Source of the DNA: Nitratifractor sp.
GTDB lineage: Bacteria > Campylobacterota > Campylobacteria > Campylobacterales > Sulfurovaceae
DNA: 6,812 nucleotides
Direction of reading: 5' to 3'
Assembly: GCA_015485845.1 (NCBI GenBank)
Contig: WFSU01000211.1
Coordinates: 1 to 6,812, forward strand
Shown here: positions 4,786-6,812 of the stretch, piece by piece
Numbering within the stretch: the stretch's first letter is position 1
Layout of the letters: each line of letters begins with the position of its first letter
Program-made: the position numbers and the translations under genes
Notes under the pieces: generated by a model
Databases searched by the model: none
Seen by the model: the letters and a program-made list of their open reading frames with translations, nothing else
What the model was told of the DNA's origin: nothing

Positions 4786-5613
4786 TTACGGCCACCACAC
4801 CGTCGGCAGATGCGCCGTATGCACCACGCCGGAGATGTCGAGTGTCAGGGCAACGCTGGCGTGGATCGCCAGACCGCCGAGGATGGAGCGGGAGCGGATC
4901 GCCAGCACCCCGAGTAGTACCCCGAAGAGGATCGCCCCCATCGCCTCCGGCCAGAGCTTGGGGAGGTGGATCATGGTATAAGGCACCACCATTACTGCAA
5001 TCGCACTGCTCCCCATCGGCACCCGCAGCCCCTGGAGGATAAACCCCCGGAAGAAAAACTCCAGCGCCACAAATTGCGCCATGTAGAGCCCTTCCCATGC
5101 CAGCCAATCCAGCCAGCTGCGATGCGAGAGCTTGTAAAATGGGTAATAGTGAAGGAAACTGGGGCTGAAATGGGCAAAAATCGAGAGAAACACGATGAAG
5201 AAGAGGACAAACCCGGCATAGAGGCGCCAATGCACACCGGCATCCCCCACCTGCCAGCCAAATGCCGAAAGCGGTTGACGCAAACCGAATTTTACGATCC
5301 CCATCGGGACGGCGAGAAACAGCACAAGATGCCACGCCGCCCACCACACATGCGTCCAGAGCTCGGCGAACGGACTGTGACGGATCGCCCGGTACCACGC
5401 ATGGTGTTCAATCCCAAACAGCGATTCGGCCAGCTTCACCGTGTGATAAAAAGCGCTGGTGTACTTGAGATAGTGGATAGCAAAGAGGATAACCGCCGCC
5501 GAAATGAGTACCGTCCAAATCTGCCGACGAAAATCTCGAATATCCCGACCGTGACGCTCACGAGCCGCTTCACAGTCAATGGCATCAAAAAGGGCAAGAA
5601 GTCGTCGGAGCAT
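4786..5613 (-). CDS. CPBP-family intramembrane protease homologue
   Basis: A 275-residue inner-membrane protein. After a basic N-terminus (1-32), hydrophobic segments lie at about 33-50, 90-108, 131-147, 177-196, 203-216, 226-241 and 244-260. The C-terminal half carries the CPBP/Abi (Rce1-like) motifs: EFFFRG with Glu185 and Arg189, PYTMIHLPK with His216, and GLAIHAS with His251. These correspond to EExxxR, FxxxH and the last His of the family, though the first Glu is Leu here. Family members cleave membrane peptides or prenylated proteins; others serve in bacteriocin immunity, so no substrate is assigned. ATG at 5613 follows GAGG by 4 bases. The gene has its own promoter and 49 bases separate it from the lipoprotein gene before it. 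Confidence 0.9.
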   Translation of the reverse strand: MLRRLLALFDAIDCEAARERHGRDIRDFRRQIWTVLISAAVILFAIHYLKYTSAFYHTVKLAESLFGIEHHAWYRAIRHSPFAELWTHVWWAAWHLVLFLAVPMGIVKFGLRQPLSAFGWQVGDAGVHWRLYAGFVLFFIVFLSIFAHFSPSFLHYYPFYKLSHRSWLDWLAWEGLYMAQFVALEFFFRGFILQGLRVPMGSSAIAVMVVPYTMIHLPKLWPEAMGAILFGVLLGVLAIRSRSILGGLAIHASVALTLDISGVVHTAHLPTVWWP

Positions 5614-5642
5614 AGTACCTCATCGTGTGGGTCTGTTCCGAC

Positions 5643-5672
5643 ATTATAACATGGTTGGCATATCAGTGACAA
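5643..5672 (-). promoter_or_regulatory. promoter of the CPBP gene
   Basis: TATAAT at 5643-5648 is preceded, 18 bases upstream, by TTGTCA at 5667-5672, a good -35. The -35 overlaps the last codons of the Cys-rich lipoprotein gene. The leader would be about 23 bases. Confidence 0.65.
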
Positions 5673-6034
5673 TCACTCTCGTTGTATGTCACTCCATCAA
5701 TCACCAGATTACCTTCTTGATCTTGACCGACGGAGTGAGTGCCACATCCCTCTTTTTCGCTGCAGGATTTCATGTTGCAACCGTTGATTTCATACGTTCC
5801 GCTTTCCATGCCTTGATAGCAGCCGGAAACGGATGTCCACAAGTCTTTGCGCCACTGTCCTTGACCATCAAAGCAGTACCATTCAGTGGCTGATTTGACC
5901 GATTGGTAACATCCGGTGAGATCCGCTGTCGTGTACTGCCTCTGGCACGTACCGCCTCCACCGGCACCATCCCCGCATCCCATCATTACAAATGCAATGC
6001 TTCCTGTTACGATTCCCTTGAGTATCCGATTCAT
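5663..6034 (-). CDS. small Cys-rich lipoprotein, unknown function
   Basis: A 123-residue protein of no family I recognise. It starts with a short lipoprotein signal (MNRILKGIVTGSIAFVMMGC) with Cys20 as the likely lipid site. A Gly-rich spacer (21-29) leads to a mature part with eight more Cys (30, 42, 54, 72, 86, 91, 97, 122), enough for four disulfides, and two related segments, DLTGCYQSVK (39-47) and VSGCYQGMESGTYEINGC (69-86). It is probably an oxidised periplasmic or surface-anchored domain. AGGAG lies 5 bases before ATG at 6034. The first 152 bases are also spanned, in another frame, by the reading frame of the upstream secreted-protein gene, so the two form one transcript. No terminator is visible after its stop. 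Confidence 0.87.
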   Translation of the reverse strand: MNRILKGIVTGSIAFVMMGCGDGAGGGGTCQRQYTTADLTGCYQSVKSATEWYCFDGQGQWRKDLWTSVSGCYQGMESGTYEINGCNMKSCSEKEGCGTHSVGQDQEGNLVIDGVTYNESDCH

Positions 6035-6716
6035 TTTTTCTCCTTTCTTGTCGTTGCTGCTTTGGAGCAGACGCCACGCACCGTTTCCACGCCGCTTCGC
6101 TGGCTTTTAGGTTTGGATAGTTTCCAAAACGCGGCACCCCGATCTCTTCGCACAGCTGCATCGTCCGGAAACACCCGGTGTAGCGTCCGGCCACTTTCCG
6201 GAGGTAGCAGACGTTTTCTCCTCCCGGATCATCCTTGTACGCGCCATCATTCATGCGGGGGATTTCCAGCGGGCAGGCGAAAGGTTCACCTCGGATAAAC
6301 GCCCGTCCGTCTCGGGCACGCAGCAGGAGGTCAGGACGGGTGGCGTTCCCCTCTTCGCTGCGAAAAAGCCAGAGGTCATGAACCCGAACGGCAAAATCCT
6401 TCCGCACCTCAAACGTCCCCCCGTCACACTCTACCCCACACTCCTCTGAACCATGTGCATCGCGTCGGCAAAAAACATCATTGTTGTACATTTTTGTGCT
6501 TCCGAGAATGTAACCGATCGTGATGGCATGGGTCTCGTCCCGGTCGGGGAAATAATAGATCTCAAGATTCTTCAGTTCCCGTTTGCCGATAGCCTTGCCT
6601 TCATGCGAAGTCTCCACCACCATCCCCGCCGTCGGATAGCGGTAGCACTGCGTCGTAACGGCGGCGGGGCTCCATGTGGCGGTGAGGAGGGTGAGTATCA
6701 GCAGAGTTCGTTTCAT
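5883..6716 (-). CDS. secreted Cys-rich protein, frame disturbed at its 3' end
   Basis: The open frame codes for 277 residues, but only about 1-227 look like protein. Residues 1-20 are a signal peptide (MKRTLLILTLLTATWSPAAV); Cys at 24, 83, 93, 97, 148, 170, 182, 189 and 213 suggest a disulfide-bonded periplasmic protein. There is a strand-rich part (LEIYYFPDRDETHAITIGYI, 51-70) and a C-terminal RYTGCFRTMQLCEE helix region ending in AWKRC. I do not recognise the family. From residue 228 on, the frame runs for 152 bases over the next gene and reads like out-of-frame sequence. One extra A in the A6 run at 6034-6039 would end the gene at TGA overlapping the next ATG. AAGGA stands 7 bases before ATG at 6716. 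Confidence 0.75.
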   Translation of the reverse strand: MKRTLLILTLLTATWSPAAVTTQCYRYPTAGMVVETSHEGKAIGKRELKNLEIYYFPDRDETHAITIGYILGSTKMYNNDVFCRRDAHGSEECGVECDGGTFEVRKDFAVRVHDLWLFRSEEGNATRPDLLLRARDGRAFIRGEPFACPLEIPRMNDGAYKDDPGGENVCYLRKVAGRYTGCFRTMQLCEEIGVPRFGNYPNLKASEAAWKRCVASAPKQQRQERRKNESDTQGNRNRKHCICNDGMRGWCRWRRYVPEAVHDSGSHRMLPIGQISH

Positions 6717-6740
6717 GGGTAATCCTTGTGTTTTTTATCT

Positions 6741-6800
6741 TCGTTCCAATGCTACTGGTTCCATAATCTCCCGATATGGAACCAGTGAGCTTCGTAACGA
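6741..6800. repeat. long imperfect palindrome in the leader of the secreted-protein gene
   Basis: ACTGGTTCCATA (6754-6765) and TATGGAACCAGT (6775-6786) are exact reverse complements around 9 bases. GCT/AGC with one bulged G, and then TCGTT/AACGA, extend the pairing, giving about 20 pairs over 60 bases. It lies between a -10 box (6805-6810) and the ribosome binding site, so the mRNA would start with this hairpin. No T-run follows, so it is not a standard terminator. An operator or a 5' stabilising stem is possible. Confidence 0.7.
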
Positions 6801-6804
6801 GTCA

Positions 6805-6810
6805 ATTATA
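6805..6810 (-). promoter_or_regulatory. -10 box (TATAAT) for the secreted protein and lipoprotein genes
   Basis: A perfect TATAAT lies 89 bases before the ATG at 6716. The -35 region is outside the window. Transcription would start near 6798, at the outer edge of the palindrome 6741-6800. Confidence 0.5.
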
Positions 6811-6812
6811 CG

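Noticed and set aside
4766..5398. 210-codon minus-strand frame inside the CPBP gene
   Set aside because: Overlaps the CPBP frame, which has family motifs and membrane segments; this one has an atypical Cys/Gly/Arg mix.

Overview
The window comes from a bacterium, most likely a Campylobacterota (Epsilonproteobacteria) member of the sulfur-oxidising Sulfurimonas/Sulfuricurvum/Sulfurovum/Nitratifractor kind. The reasons are the wording of ribosomal protein S2 (starts MVTMKDLLECGMHFGHQ), the long 350-residue EF-Ts, an ABC ATPase downstream of tsf (an order I recall from Campylobacter), and T-rich promoters with a clear TATAAT box and little -35. Base composition is moderate, so a low-GC pathogen is unlikely. 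The genus is inference.

Every gene I can support lies on the minus strand, so transcription runs from high to low coordinates. In that order: a secreted Cys-rich protein (from 6716) and a small Cys-rich lipoprotein (6034-5663), joined by an odd overlap at an A6 run; a CPBP-type membrane protein (5613-4786) with its own promoter; a leader region with two -10 boxes and a possible 27-residue ORF; rpsB (4577-3489) and tsf (3486-2434), 2 bases apart; a 485-base repeat-filled gap; a LolD-like ABC ATPase (1948-1301); a YceB/DUF1439-like lipoprotein (1247-696) with its own promoter; a palindrome; and the 5' part of a lipoprotein with an Ig-like domain and a Ca-binding-type loop that runs off the window at base 1.

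The translation genes are the conserved core. rpsB is unusual in carrying a charged Ala/Lys/Glu linker and a C-terminal helix-hairpin-helix domain. The other genes are mostly cell-envelope functions (three lipoproteins, a secreted protein, a membrane protease homologue, an ABC ATPase) with no obvious common pathway.

The most interesting part is the tsf to ABC gap. It holds a four-unit heptamer repeat, a small hairpin, an inverted pair of REP-like 28-base palindromes headed by GTAG, and two tandem copies of a roughly 100-base imperfect palindrome. In both the REP pair and the long palindromes the copies differ by compensatory base-pair changes, so the fold is conserved rather than the sequence. 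The second long palindrome supplies the stop codon of tsf. I recognise no named family for the long element. No CRISPR, tRNA, rRNA or transposase gene was seen.
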